Source: Marinoscillum luteum (GTDB taxonomy: Bacteria > Bacteroidota > Bacteroidia > Cytophagales > Cyclobacteriaceae). Taken from it: 64,000 nucleotides of DNA. Shown piece after piece: positions 43,275 to 52,166 of this stretch. Made by a program: the position numbers and the translations under genes. How positions within the stretch are numbered: position 1 is the stretch's first letter; each line of letters starts with the position of its first letter. The DNA lies in assembly GCF_044005705.1 (NCBI RefSeq), contig NZ_JBIPKE010000007.1:51678-115677 (forward strand). The letters are read 5' to 3'. The notes beneath the pieces were generated by a model, which ran no database searches, was not told where the DNA came from, and saw nothing but the letters and a program-made list of their open reading frames with translations.

Positions 43275-44909
43275 TTAAGCCTCCACTTTCATGGGGTACT
43301 TTTTATTAGGCTGCGGTTCTCCTTCCAGGATCTCCTTGCTGGCATATTCTCTGAACTTATCAAAGTTCCTGTTGAATTTCAGCGCAAGTTCATTCGCCTT
43401 TTTGTAGAAAGCTTCGTCGTTTTTCCAGGTCTCACGAGGGCTCAGAATCTCATTTGGTACATTCGGGCACGTCAGGGGCATCTCCGCACCAAAAATGGAG
43501 TGCGTTCGGTATCCCACATTTTCCAACACACCAGAAAGGGCAGCGGAAATCATAGCGCGTGTGTACTTGAGTTTGATTCTGGATCCCACACCGTAAGGGC
43601 CACCTGTCCATCCGGTATTAATGAGCCAAACTTTCACTTCGTTTTCCTCCATTTTCTTACCCAGCATTTCTGCATAAGCAGTAGGGTGCAGTGGCATGAA
43701 CGGCGCTCCAAAACATGCTGAGAACACAGGTACTGGCTCGGTGATGCCCGCTTCGGTGCCAGCTACCTTGGAGGTGTATCCGGAGATGAAGTGATACATG
43801 GCCTGACCTTTGGATAACCTCTGAATAGGAGGGATTACGCCATAGGCGTCACAGGTAAGAAAGAATATGTTCTTCGGTAACCCTCCAACGGATGGCTTAG
43901 CGATGTTTTTGATGCTTTCGATGGGGTAGGAGACACGGGTGTTTTCGGTTACCTCTGTATTGCTATAGTCTACCGTGCGGGTATTTGGAATGAATCGAGT
44001 GTTTTCCAAAATGGCACCATATTGAATGGCGTTGAAAATATCCGGTTCGTTCTCCTCGCTAAGGTTGATCACTTTGGCATAGCATCCACCTTCGAAATTG
44101 AATATGTTATTGTTGGTCCATCCGTGCTCATCATCACCAATCAATAGGCGCTCCGGATCTGCTGAAAGGGTGGTTTTCCCTGTTCCGGAAAGTCCGAAAT
44201 AAATGGCCGTATCGTGTTTTTCAACTCCCATATTAGCAGAACAGTGCATAGGTAACACATGATCTTCGGTGGGGAGCAGGAAGTTGAGCACTGAGAAAAT
44301 GCCTTTTTTGATTTCCCCAGAATAAGCGGTACCACCTATAAGGATGATCCGTTTGGTCATATTGATAATGGCGAAATTACCCTGTCTGACGCCATCTGTT
44401 TTTGGATCCGCTTCAAATTCAGGACAGCAGATTACGGTAAAATTGGGATCGAAATCCTGCAGTTTGTAGTCAGGAGGGGTGATGAACATGTTGTAGCAGA
44501 AGAGGTTGTGCCACGCAAGCGTGTTCACTACTCTCAACTTCAGCCTGTGCGTTTTATCCGCCCCGGCATAGGCGTCACGTACATAGACTTTTTTGTCCTC
44601 GAGAAACTTCAGCATCTTGGCGTGGATTTTATCGAAGTTCTCCGGACTCACAGGTCTGTTGATATCACCCCACCATACTTTGTCCTGGGTTTTTGCATCT
44701 TCCACAATAAAGCGATCCTGAGGTGATCTTCCGGTATATTTTCCGGTATCGCACATCAAAGCGCCAGTATCCGTAAGGTGTCCCTCACCATTTCTGACTG
44801 AATCTTCAATCAGTTCTGCGGCATTAAGGTTCCAGAATGCCTCTTTCACTTTGAGAATCCCGGCGGCCTCCAGTCCTACTTTCTGAGATTTTAATCCTTT
44901 TTCGTTCAT
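43275..44909 (-). CDS. pckA: Phosphoenolpyruvate carboxykinase (ATP)
   Basis: From the ATG at 44909 the product is 544 residues, the usual length for the ATP-dependent enzyme. Key motifs: GRSPQDRFIV, the substrate loop GGTAYSGEIKKG, kinase motif 1a GLSGTGKTTLSADPERLLIG, DDEHGW and the late WLINTGWTGGPYGVG. It converts oxaloacetate to phosphoenolpyruvate for gluconeogenesis. A tandem 9-bp direct repeat and an exact -7-like element (TAAATTTG) lie 100-125 bp upstream. An alternative start at 44945 adds twelve residues and is disfavoured. Confidence 0.96.
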   Translation of the reverse strand: MNEKGLKSQKVGLEAAGILKVKEAFWNLNAAELIEDSVRNGEGHLTDTGALMCDTGKYTGRSPQDRFIVEDAKTQDKVWWGDINRPVSPENFDKIHAKMLKFLEDKKVYVRDAYAGADKTHRLKLRVVNTLAWHNLFCYNMFITPPDYKLQDFDPNFTVICCPEFEADPKTDGVRQGNFAIINMTKRIILIGGTAYSGEIKKGIFSVLNFLLPTEDHVLPMHCSANMGVEKHDTAIYFGLSGTGKTTLSADPERLLIGDDEHGWTNNNIFNFEGGCYAKVINLSEENEPDIFNAIQYGAILENTRFIPNTRTVDYSNTEVTENTRVSYPIESIKNIAKPSVGGLPKNIFFLTCDAYGVIPPIQRLSKGQAMYHFISGYTSKVAGTEAGITEPVPVFSACFGAPFMPLHPTAYAEMLGKKMEENEVKVWLINTGWTGGPYGVGSRIKLKYTRAMISAALSGVLENVGYRTHSIFGAEMPLTCPNVPNEILSPRETWKNDEAFYKKANELALKFNRNFDKFREYASKEILEGEPQPNKKYPMKVEA

Positions 44910-45006
44910 TGTTTTCGGGGGTTTAGCCTTTGAATAACAAATCAAAGGTCAATATATAGGTTGTTTATAAGTCTGATATTGGTCAGTATGTGAGGTGTTT
45001 TTTGTT

Positions 45007-45034
45007 GTTTGCAATCGTTTGCAATACAAATTTA
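45007..45034 (-). promoter_or_regulatory. Tandem direct repeat and -7-like element upstream of pckA
   Basis: GTTTGCAATc and GTTTGCAATa lie in tandem with a 10-bp period (45007-45026), that is, on the same face of the helix. Just beside them CAAATTTA (45027-45034) reads TAAATTTG on the minus strand, an exact TAnnTTTG match, about 120 bp before the pckA ATG. No correctly spaced -33 TTG is seen. The repeat may be a regulator site for pckA or for the divergent transporter gene. Confidence 0.4.
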
Positions 45035-45181
45035 AGCCGGATGCGTCAAAAAGAGAAACTTTAGGGGTGATATGGTTTAGGAAGTTTTGAAATGCCTTGG
45101 TCTAGATATATTTCATTATTATTGTTGGTTGCGTAAAGTGCGTATTTAAATAAACATTAACCTACTTTATTTTTTTGATCA

Positions 45182-46666
45182 ATGAGTTCTGAAAGCACGT
45201 TTTTTGGCCACCCCAGGGGACTAGCCACCCTGTTTTTTACGGAAATGTGGGAAAGGTTTAGCTATTATGGTATGCGGGCCATTCTTATCCTTTTTATGAC
45301 CACAGAAACGGCCCAGCAGGGGCTGGGTTTGGATGTGGAGACTTCTGCGGCAGTTTATGGTTTGTATACTGCGGCAGTTTACCTCCTCTCTCTACCCGGT
45401 GGATGGCTGGCTGATAATGTTTTCGGCCAACAAAAATCTATTTGGTACGGTGGTATTCTAATCATGGTTGGTCACTTGATTCTGGCCATACCCGGTTCGC
45501 AGGAGATTTTCTTTATCGGCCTGGGCTTTGTGGCGATGGGTACGGGTTTCCTCAAGCCAAACATAAGCTCCATTGTGGGGGATCTCTATGGCGATGACAA
45601 AGGAGCGAAGCGTGATGCTGGATTTTCAATTTTCTATATGGGCATCAATCTGGGGTCTCTTTTGGGGCAAACGGTCGTGAGCTTTTTAGGAGAGAAGGTA
45701 GACTGGCATATGGGTTTTGGAGCTGCAGCGGTTGGGATGTTTCTCGGACTGATCCAGTATAAACTCACCCTGGGTACCCTCAAGGGCATAGGCATGAAGC
45801 CCGAGAAGAAAGTGAAGCTACCGGGAGAGAAAAGTGGGGCCACATTCACCTATGCGCTGACAGCAGGTGCTATATTGTTAATATTCGTAATGCAATATTT
45901 GGGTATTGTGGACGTGACCACCGCGCGTGGGATAGCAGAGAGTGTGGGAGTCCTCATAGTGGTGGTGACTCTGGCTTATTTTGCCAATATATTTATCTCA
46001 GGAGGGCTGGATATGGCAGAGCGCAAGCAGGTTTTTGTGATCTTTCTCTTGTTTATTGGGGCTTCAGTTTTTTGGGCGGGCTTTGAGCAGGCCGGATCCA
46101 CCCTCAATCTGTTTGCCAGAGATTACACTGACCGGATGATTTTTGGGTATGAACTACCCGCAGGTATTCTTCAGAATTTTAACCCGTTTTTCATTATTAT
46201 ACTTTCTCCTGTATTTGGAGCGATCTGGATTCGACTGGCAGCCAAGCAAATGAACCCAAGCACCCCTATCAAGTTTGGTTTTGGTTTACTCATGATGGCA
46301 GTGGGCTTTTTGGTTATGTATTTCGCCGCTGTAATTGTGGTACAAGGTACCAAAGCGGGCATGGGTTGGCTGATCGTGACGTACCTTTTTCATACCACAG
46401 GAGAGTTGACCTTGAGTCCGGTGGGCTTGAGTGCCACCACTAAGCTGGCTCCTCGAAAATATTATAGCCAGATGATGGGTATATGGTTTGTAGCCACGGC
46501 CCTCGGTAACCTTATTGCGGGACTTTTTGCCGGTGGATTTGACCCTAATGACGCCTCTCAGGTGCCGGGACTGTTCATGTCAGTAGTGCTCCTGGGAGTG
46601 GGTAGTGGTATCATGTTCCTGATCTTCTCCGGATTTATGAGAAGGTGGATGGGTAATGTGAGGTAA
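45182..46666 (+). CDS. POT-family proton-dependent peptide transporter
   Basis: This 494-residue protein has about fourteen TM helices and the POT signatures: FFTEMWERFSYYGMRAILIL (the ExxER-type motif on TM1), GGWLADNVFGQQKSIWYGG, and the second signature GFSIFYMGINLGSLLG. It should import di- and tripeptides with protons. It ends at a strong terminator. It is divergent from pckA across a 272-bp region holding the direct repeat. Confidence 0.94.
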   Translation: MSSESTFFGHPRGLATLFFTEMWERFSYYGMRAILILFMTTETAQQGLGLDVETSAAVYGLYTAAVYLLSLPGGWLADNVFGQQKSIWYGGILIMVGHLILAIPGSQEIFFIGLGFVAMGTGFLKPNISSIVGDLYGDDKGAKRDAGFSIFYMGINLGSLLGQTVVSFLGEKVDWHMGFGAAAVGMFLGLIQYKLTLGTLKGIGMKPEKKVKLPGEKSGATFTYALTAGAILLIFVMQYLGIVDVTTARGIAESVGVLIVVVTLAYFANIFISGGLDMAERKQVFVIFLLFIGASVFWAGFEQAGSTLNLFARDYTDRMIFGYELPAGILQNFNPFFIIILSPVFGAIWIRLAAKQMNPSTPIKFGFGLLMMAVGFLVMYFAAVIVVQGTKAGMGWLIVTYLFHTTGELTLSPVGLSATTKLAPRKYYSQMMGIWFVATALGNLIAGLFAGGFDPNDASQVPGLFMSVVLLGVGSGIMFLIFSGFMRRWMGNVR

Positions 46667-46688
46667 TAGCCAATAGTCCGATAGCCAT

Positions 46689-46727
46689 AAAAAGCCGCTC
46701 GTAGCTACAGCTACGAGCGGCTTTTTT
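46689..46727. terminator. Strong bidirectional rho-independent terminator
   Basis: AAAAAGCCGCTCGTAG (46689-46704) pairs perfectly with CTACGAGCGGCTTTTT (46711-46726) around CTACAG. It ends the POT transporter gene and, on the other strand, lies at the end of the convergent beta-barrel gene, whose TTA stop (46726-46728) touches the stem. Confidence 0.9.
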
Positions 46728-47394
46728 ATTTTGAAAACTTGACACCAATTGAAAACTCGATTCCCTCCAGCAGGATGGCCGTGTCTTCAAGATCGACAGT
46801 CTTGGTTTGAATGCCTGAAGCAGTGGTGCCGCCTGTGTAAGAGCCCGTGAGGTGAGAAGATGCTGCCCCTTTGAGGTATTGAGATTCTGCAGTGATAGAG
46901 AAGTTGTCGTTCACTTTGAATTCGAATTCAACCCCCGCCATCCAGCCAAGACCCAGCTGGTCTTTGAGTTTGAAATCTGAGTTGAGCACTTCCCAGCCTT
47001 CATAATTTCTAAATGCCCGATCCATATTTCCTTCATTGATTCGGGTGTTGATATTCCACCAACCAAAACCACCAACCAGCAGTTTGATTTGCATGGGGCC
47101 AAATGGAATTTTAAAGAAGAGTTCCATAGGGACCAGCAGGGCATAATGCGGCCCTGTGAGAGGTTTTTCGTATTCGAATGGGAGTTTTTCCATGGCCAGG
47201 CCAGGGATGCTATAGAGGGTGGCTCCGGTCTCCACCCCAATCTTGTTGCCCAGGCCGATGCCTCGTACAGAAAAAGGGCTCACAGGTGCTGAGAGATAGC
47301 CGTTTTTGGGTATGAGGTAAGAGAAGGAGACGCCTTGCCCAAAAGACATGTAGCCGAAAAAAATACATAGTACCAGAATGAATAGTCGCTTCAT
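46726..47394 (-). CDS. Outer-membrane beta-barrel protein, hypothetical
   Basis: This 222-residue protein has a signal peptide (FILVLCIFFGYMSFGQ) and alternating-hydrophobic strands typical of a small eight-stranded barrel (ALLVPMELFFKIPFGP, KLLVGGFGWWNI, WMAGVEFEFKV, FSIGVKFSK). The C-terminus ends in a hydrophobic strand with Phe, as barrel proteins do. It belongs to the broad set of Bacteroidota porin-like beta-barrel proteins; the function is unknown. Confidence 0.75.
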   Translation of the reverse strand: MKRLFILVLCIFFGYMSFGQGVSFSYLIPKNGYLSAPVSPFSVRGIGLGNKIGVETGATLYSIPGLAMEKLPFEYEKPLTGPHYALLVPMELFFKIPFGPMQIKLLVGGFGWWNINTRINEGNMDRAFRNYEGWEVLNSDFKLKDQLGLGWMAGVEFEFKVNDNFSITAESQYLKGAASSHLTGSYTGGTTASGIQTKTVDLEDTAILLEGIEFSIGVKFSK

Positions 47395-47454
47395 AAGAGT
47401 TGAGTTATCTGGTGAAGATATGTTTATTGCGACTGGTCTAAAAAGTGAGGAGAA

Positions 47455-47484
47455 AAAAAAAGCCCGATTGCTCGGGCTTTTTTT
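47455..47484 (-). terminator. Terminator of the groES-groEL operon
   Basis: AAAAAAAGCCCGA (47455-47467) and TCGGGCTTTTTTT (47472-47484) form a 13-bp stem with the loop TTGC, symmetric in A and T runs. It lies 22 bp after the groEL stop and before the next minus-strand gene. Confidence 0.88.
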
Positions 47485-47505
47485 GTTCTTAATGAGGAAA
47501 TGGGA

Positions 47506-49152
47506 TTACATCATGCCACCCATTCCGCCCATGCCACCTGGCATTCCGCCTGGCATGCCACCACCAGCAGCTTCTTCTTCTGGATGATCAGCTACCACAC
47601 ACTCTGTAGTCAATAGGAGTGCAGCGATAGACGCAGCGTTCTCCAAAGCCAAACGAGTTACTTTGGTAGGGTCAATGATACCAGCTTTGAACATGTTCAC
47701 ATATTCACCTGTAGCAGCATTGAAGCCGTAATCGTCTTTGCCTTCTTTCACAGCATTCACTACCACAGAAGCTTCTCCGCCAGCGTTGTTCACGATGGTT
47801 CTAAGTGGCGCCTGAATGGCATTGTATATGATTTTCACACCAGTAGTCTGGTCGATATTCTCCAATTCAAGACCTTCGATGGCCTTAAGCGCTCTGATGA
47901 GGGCTACACCACCTCCAGCTACGATACCTTCCTGTACGGCGGCTCTGGTAGCGTGAAGAGCATCGTCCACACGGTCTTTTTTCTCCTTCATCTCTACTTC
48001 AGTAGCAGCTCCTATGTAGAGGATGGCTACACCACCAGAAAGCTTAGCAAGTCTTTCCTGTAGTTTTTCCTTGTCGTAATCAGAAGTAGTATTTTCGATT
48101 TGAGATTTGATCTGGTTGACTCTCGCAGCGATATCTTCTGTTTTACCAGCACCATTTACGATGATGGTATTGTCCTTATCGATGCTGATTTTCTCTGCAG
48201 TACCCAGGTAATCCAAAGTAGCATTTTCCAGCTTGTAACCTCTCTCTTCTGAGATCAAAGTACCACCTGTCAGCACTGCGATATCCTCAAGCATTGCTTT
48301 TCTTCTGTCACCGAAACCTGGAGCTTTTACAGCAGCAATTTTCAATGAACCACGGATTTTGTTAACCACCAAAGTAGCAAGGGCTTCGCCTTCCACATCT
48401 TCAGCAATGATCAACAAAGGTCTTCCTGTCTGAGCAGTTGCTTCAAGGATAGGAAGGAGTTCTTTCATGCTGGAAACTTTCTTATCATAGATAAGAATGT
48501 ATGGGTTTTCCAACTCAGCTTCCATCTTCTCTGTGTTGGTCACAAAGTAAGGAGAGAGGTAACCTCTGTCAAACTGCATACCTTCTACAGTTTTTACTTC
48601 AGTCTCTGTTCCTTTGGCTTCCTCTACAGTGATCACACCATCTTTACCCACTTTTTCCATGGCGTCAGCGATCATTTTACCGATCTCAGCGTCGTTATTG
48701 GCAGATACTGAAGCCACTTGAGAAATCTCCTCTGAAGTGCTGATGTCCTTAGACTGAGCTCTCAGGTTTTCGATTACTTTAGCCACCGCTTTGTCAATAC
48801 CTCTTTTGAGGTCCATTGGGTTAGCACCAGCGGCTACGTTTTTGATACCATGTCCAAATATCGCCTGGGTCAATACCGTAGCAGTAGTAGTACCGTCACC
48901 AGCATCATCTGCGGTTTTTGAAGCTACTTCTTTTACCAATTGAGCACCCATGTTTTCGATTGGGTTTTTCAGCTCAATTTCCTTGGCTACCGATACACCA
49001 TCTTTAGTGACTGTAGGTGCGCCAAATTTTTTGTCAAGAATTACATTTCGGCCCTTTGGTCCAAGGGTTACTTTTACTGCATCGGCAAGGATGTCAACAC
49101 CTCTCTTGATGCTATCTCTCGCTTCTGTGTTGAAGAAAATATCTTTAGCCAT
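47506..49152 (-). CDS. groEL: Chaperonin GroEL
   Basis: This 548-residue protein is the standard length. It has the ATP-binding segments VTLGPKGRNVILDKKFG and AGDGTTTATVL, the signature AAVQEGIVAGGGVALIRA, and the flexible GGM-repeat tail (PGGMPGGMGGMGGMM). It forms the 14-mer folding chamber with GroES, encoded 45 bp upstream on the same strand. The operon ends at the terminator at 47455-47484. Confidence 0.98.
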   Translation of the reverse strand: MAKDIFFNTEARDSIKRGVDILADAVKVTLGPKGRNVILDKKFGAPTVTKDGVSVAKEIELKNPIENMGAQLVKEVASKTADDAGDGTTTATVLTQAIFGHGIKNVAAGANPMDLKRGIDKAVAKVIENLRAQSKDISTSEEISQVASVSANNDAEIGKMIADAMEKVGKDGVITVEEAKGTETEVKTVEGMQFDRGYLSPYFVTNTEKMEAELENPYILIYDKKVSSMKELLPILEATAQTGRPLLIIAEDVEGEALATLVVNKIRGSLKIAAVKAPGFGDRRKAMLEDIAVLTGGTLISEERGYKLENATLDYLGTAEKISIDKDNTIIVNGAGKTEDIAARVNQIKSQIENTTSDYDKEKLQERLAKLSGGVAILYIGAATEVEMKEKKDRVDDALHATRAAVQEGIVAGGGVALIRALKAIEGLELENIDQTTGVKIIYNAIQAPLRTIVNNAGGEASVVVNAVKEGKDDYGFNAATGEYVNMFKAGIIDPTKVTRLALENAASIAALLLTTECVVADHPEEEAAGGGMPGGMPGGMGGMGGMM

Positions 49153-49197
49153 AATTGTATATGATTTGAATTTTTAGATTGTGATAAATGAATTTTA

Positions 49198-49476
49198 TTA
49201 TACGATACCGTAGATATCGCTTTCTTTCATGATCAAATACTCTTTACCGTCAATGGAGATTTCCGTACCAGAGTATTTACCATACAAAACCTGGTCACCT
49301 ACTTTTACATTGATAGGCTCGTCTTTCTTACCAGTACCAATCGCTACGATTTCACCTCTTTGAGGCTTCTCTTTTGCCGTGTCAGGAATGATGATCCCTG
49401 ATGCAGTTTTTTCTTCTGCGGCCGCTGGCTCCACAAGAACCCTATCGGCTAGTGGTTTGAAATTAACTTTTGACAT
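49198..49476 (-). CDS. groES: Co-chaperonin GroES
   Basis: This 92-residue protein is typical GroES: FKPLADRVLVEPAAAEEKTA with the mobile loop EEKTASGIIIPDTAKEKPQ, then VKVGDQVLYGKYSGTEI and the end YLIMKESDIYGIV. It is the first gene of the groESL operon. A candidate sigma-54 promoter and upstream TGTCAG repeats lie 57-165 bp before the ATG. No CIRCE element (the HrcA-binding inverted repeat) is visible upstream. Confidence 0.97.
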   Translation of the reverse strand: MSKVNFKPLADRVLVEPAAAEEKTASGIIIPDTAKEKPQRGEIVAIGTGKKDEPINVKVGDQVLYGKYSGTEISIDGKEYLIMKESDIYGIV

Positions 49477-49532
49477 GTGTGTGAATTTTATGGTTTAGTC
49501 AATTAATGAAAAAATATTGCTGATAGGCCAAG

Positions 49533-49640
49533 TAGCATTTTACATGCCAATCGTATAAAAAGGGATGATAAGGCAATAAATGGCAGATAAATACTGACAA
49601 AATATCAGAGTAATTTTTTCAATGTCAGGCTGTCTGTCAG
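49533..49640 (-). promoter_or_regulatory. Candidate sigma-54 promoter with upstream repeats for groES
   Basis: On the minus strand TTGGCATGTAAAATGCTA (49550-49533) has GG and GC exactly 10 bases apart, as in -24/-12 sigma-54 promoters (consensus TGGCACG-N4-TTGC, with mismatches at two or three positions). Upstream are an inverted repeat CTGACAAAATATCAG (49594-49608) and a cluster of TGTCAG/TGTCTG units (49623-49640), as an activator site would look. A sigma-54 activator with a GAFTGA loop is encoded at 52669..53967. Whether it acts here is unknown. Confidence 0.5.
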
Positions 49641-49659
49641 TTTGCCATTTAGAATTTTC

Positions 49660-50412
49660 ATGTTTAAATTCTTGGAGATAAAAATTGATAGACATATGGG
49701 AAATTTGAATCATGATTGGCTGACAGAAGGTATGATCGATTACGAGTATAAAAAGTATGTTCTGTTGGCTTATTTAAAGGACATCAAGCAGCATTTTGAC
49801 TCTGCAGAATTGTTTCCGTTTTTATCGGACCTTATTATGCACTATAAGAACCTGTTGAATGTAAAATCAAACAAGGAACTTATCTACGAGCATTTTCCTA
49901 AGTCCATCTCTCGTGCCGACTTCAAAAAACTGAAGTTTACTTATCACCGAATGATACAAGATGATGAGATGATGCAGGAAATTGAGGATATCATTGGGTT
50001 TGCACTACCCAAGCTGGAGGGGAGTATCAATGAGGGGAAGGAGCTGTATGATCTGGTGGAGGATAATCTGGAGGTAAGTGCAGTGGGGCTTACCCCGATT
50101 TATGCCAAAGAGGGCTATGTACTGGTGAATCAGGATGCCAAAAGGGATGTGTCTGTATTTCGATACCAGATATCAGTTTTCGAAAATGCTGACGAAAAGT
50201 ACCGTGGCATTAGCACTACTTTTCTGACCAACGATTTCAGGGATATTTCCAGGACTTATGAGCAGATCAAGATGGACCTTGTTCGTAGGTTCAGAGAACT
50301 TCCTAACCCGGCCACTTTTCTGGTCGTGAGCAAAATGAAATTTCCGCTGCCACAGACCATACTGCCTGTGGCTAAGAGGATGCTCGTAAGAAAGATAGAG
50401 GAGATTAATTAA
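49660..50412 (+). CDS. Conserved hypothetical protein (Bacteroidota-type)
   Basis: From the ATG at 49660 the product is 250 residues; an ATG at 49696 gives MGNLNHDWLTEGMIDYEYKK as start and may be correct, since the NHDWLTEG-type start is familiar from Bacteroidota proteins of unknown function. Soluble, with a helical N-terminal half (YVLLAYLKDIKQHFDSAELF) and a later alpha/beta part (EKYRGISTTFLTNDFRDISR). It is divergent from groES and overlaps the convergent secG by 8 bases. Confidence 0.7.
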   Translation: MFKFLEIKIDRHMGNLNHDWLTEGMIDYEYKKYVLLAYLKDIKQHFDSAELFPFLSDLIMHYKNLLNVKSNKELIYEHFPKSISRADFKKLKFTYHRMIQDDEMMQEIEDIIGFALPKLEGSINEGKELYDLVEDNLEVSAVGLTPIYAKEGYVLVNQDAKRDVSVFRYQISVFENADEKYRGISTTFLTNDFRDISRTYEQIKMDLVRRFRELPNPATFLVVSKMKFPLPQTILPVAKRMLVRKIEEIN

Positions 50413-50758
50413 CAGAATCTTCTTCAAGACCAAGGTCTCCTGAAGGCTGCTCTGTTGACTGGATGCTCTGAGTAGGAAGCACTGACTCCTGGGCACTTTC
50501 TATGTTAGGAGAAGTGAGTGTCTGGGTGTCATCTTCCACAAAGAAATTGGTAGTAAGTGTGAGCACAAGCATAGCTATAGCCAAACCCCAGGTGAGTTTT
50601 TCCAGGATGTCACCCGTTTTTTTCACACCCATGATCTGCTGTGTGCCAGCCCCGCCAAATTGGCTAGAAAGTCCACCCCCTTTAGGGTTTTGGGCCAAAA
50701 CAACAAGAATCAACAAAAATGCTACAAGGATGATAATGCTAATGATAAGGGCGTACAT
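50405..50758 (-). CDS. secG: Preprotein translocase subunit SecG
   Basis: This 117-residue protein has two TM helices (about 3-22 and 54-70) and the SecG signature NPKGGGLSSQFGGAGTQQIMG between them. It has an acidic, Gln/Ser-rich C-terminal tail longer than in E. coli SecG. It joins SecYE at the inner membrane. It is the last gene of the miaB-led minus-strand cluster, 7 bp after the TPR protein. Confidence 0.92.
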   Translation of the reverse strand: MYALIISIIILVAFLLILVVLAQNPKGGGLSSQFGGAGTQQIMGVKKTGDILEKLTWGLAIAMLVLTLTTNFFVEDDTQTLTSPNIESAQESVLPTQSIQSTEQPSGDLGLEEDSVN

Positions 50759-50765
50759 TCTAAAT

Positions 50766-52127
50766 CTATTGGTTTATTTTCTTGATAATGTCCGCAAAGT
50801 AAGTTGTTTTTTCAGGAAATCGCACTATGAGGGCCTCATATATTTGAACGGCACGATCCTTTTTGCCTTGCTGCAAATAGATTTCGGCAAGATACTCCGA
50901 GGCAATTTCCGGGTGCAACTCTGTACTGGTGCCGGAAAGGTCTACCTGAGCATTGGCAGCGGATTTGCTGGCAGGCGAAATGGACGGGTTGCTTTTAATG
51001 AAATTGGTGATGATATCGTCCTGATTTACCCTTTTGGGCTCACCCTTGTCGTCCTTTTTATTGCCCTCTTCTGACTTCTTCTTGTCCTTTTTCTGCGTTT
51101 TCTTTTTTGGTGTATCGGCAGACTTCTTCTTGCTCTCGGGCTTTTGCTTAGTGGTTGTTGGTTTGGCTTTGCCAGCGGCTTTGGTCGCTTTGGCTTTGGC
51201 TGGCTCCTTCGCTACTTTTTTGGACTCAGCTTTAGTCTTTTTAGGTTCCAGAGGTTCATTCTCTTCTGTAATCCTTGATACCCTGGCCGATCGAGATTCG
51301 GATGGTTTCCTTACGATATCGCGAGGCTTCTCTTCTTCCGGATCCGTATCTGGTTGGGGTTCGTCAGTTTTTTCGGCAGTTGGTTCTTCTTTCTGTGGTG
51401 ACTCCACCGCTTCTGCCACTTCAGATTCTTCCTCTGCTACTGGTTCCTCAGGAGTGTCAGCTTCAATGGGCTCCTCTTTGAAAGAAGCAGCAGATTCAGG
51501 TGTTACTTCTTTTGTTTCCTCCGGTTCAGGGGCTGCAGTGGTCTTTTGCGTAGCTTTTTTGACCGCATTGTCCACAGCCTCTTCTTCAGCCAGTTCATTT
51601 TCTATTTTGTTGAATTTGGCTCTGTTGATTTTTAATTCCTCCAAATCGCGATAGAGCTCATCAATGATGTGATCTAAATCAGAGGATTTGCTCGTTTCTG
51701 GCACTGGAGGCTCTGGAGCAGGTGCCTCATCCTGGATGATGGGCTTCGGTTGAGGCTTTGGTTTGGGAGGTTCTTCTTTGGTGATCTGTTTACTTTGGGC
51801 AGTGGTGATTCTGTTGGTTTTGATGGTGTCGGTAAGGTCGCGCTCTCTGTCTGCTTCGTGAGACTCATGCACCGTCAGTGGACTCAGGAAAATTAATTCA
51901 TCATTGATGTATCGCTTGAGTAAGGCACGATCGGTAGCATATACAGCGGCAGAGGAGATGTTCGCGCCAGCATTTTTAGACTTCAGGATTTTACTACCTT
52001 TTGCTAAGAGGGTCCTTGCACCCTGAAAGTAGGGATAATCATTGACAAGTGCTTCCAACTGTCCCAAAGATTCCGTGTCCAGATCGGAAGGCGTCCTCAA
52101 ATACTCAACGAATTTCTGTTTGTTCAC
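50766..52127 (-). CDS. TPR-containing protein with long Lys/Glu/Pro-rich region
   Basis: This 453-residue protein has three parts. Residues 1-80 form a folded N-terminal region (FVEYLRTPSDLDTESLGQLE, ARTLLAKGSKILKS). Residues of about 100-370 form a low-complexity region of Pro, Glu, Lys and Ala, probably disordered. The C-terminus (about 405-453) is TPR-like (IASEYLAEIYLQQGKKDRAV, FPEKTTYFADIIKKI). There is no signal peptide. It is placed between lptE and secG, a position that looks conserved in this phylum, so an envelope-biogenesis or scaffold role is possible; the function is unknown. Confidence 0.8.
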   Translation of the reverse strand: MNKQKFVEYLRTPSDLDTESLGQLEALVNDYPYFQGARTLLAKGSKILKSKNAGANISSAAVYATDRALLKRYINDELIFLSPLTVHESHEADRERDLTDTIKTNRITTAQSKQITKEEPPKPKPQPKPIIQDEAPAPEPPVPETSKSSDLDHIIDELYRDLEELKINRAKFNKIENELAEEEAVDNAVKKATQKTTAAPEPEETKEVTPESAASFKEEPIEADTPEEPVAEEESEVAEAVESPQKEEPTAEKTDEPQPDTDPEEEKPRDIVRKPSESRSARVSRITEENEPLEPKKTKAESKKVAKEPAKAKATKAAGKAKPTTTKQKPESKKKSADTPKKKTQKKDKKKSEEGNKKDDKGEPKRVNQDDIITNFIKSNPSISPASKSAANAQVDLSGTSTELHPEIASEYLAEIYLQQGKKDRAVQIYEALIVRFPEKTTYFADIIKKINQ

Positions 52128-52166
52128 AGGAATTTATGTTTCGGTGAAAATCTAAATTAAGAAAAA

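Noticed and set aside
51034..51654. Plus-strand open frame of 206 codons, Ser/Phe/Leu-rich
   Set aside because: It is the reverse of the Lys/Glu/Pro-rich region of the minus-strand TPR protein, a typical low-complexity artefact.
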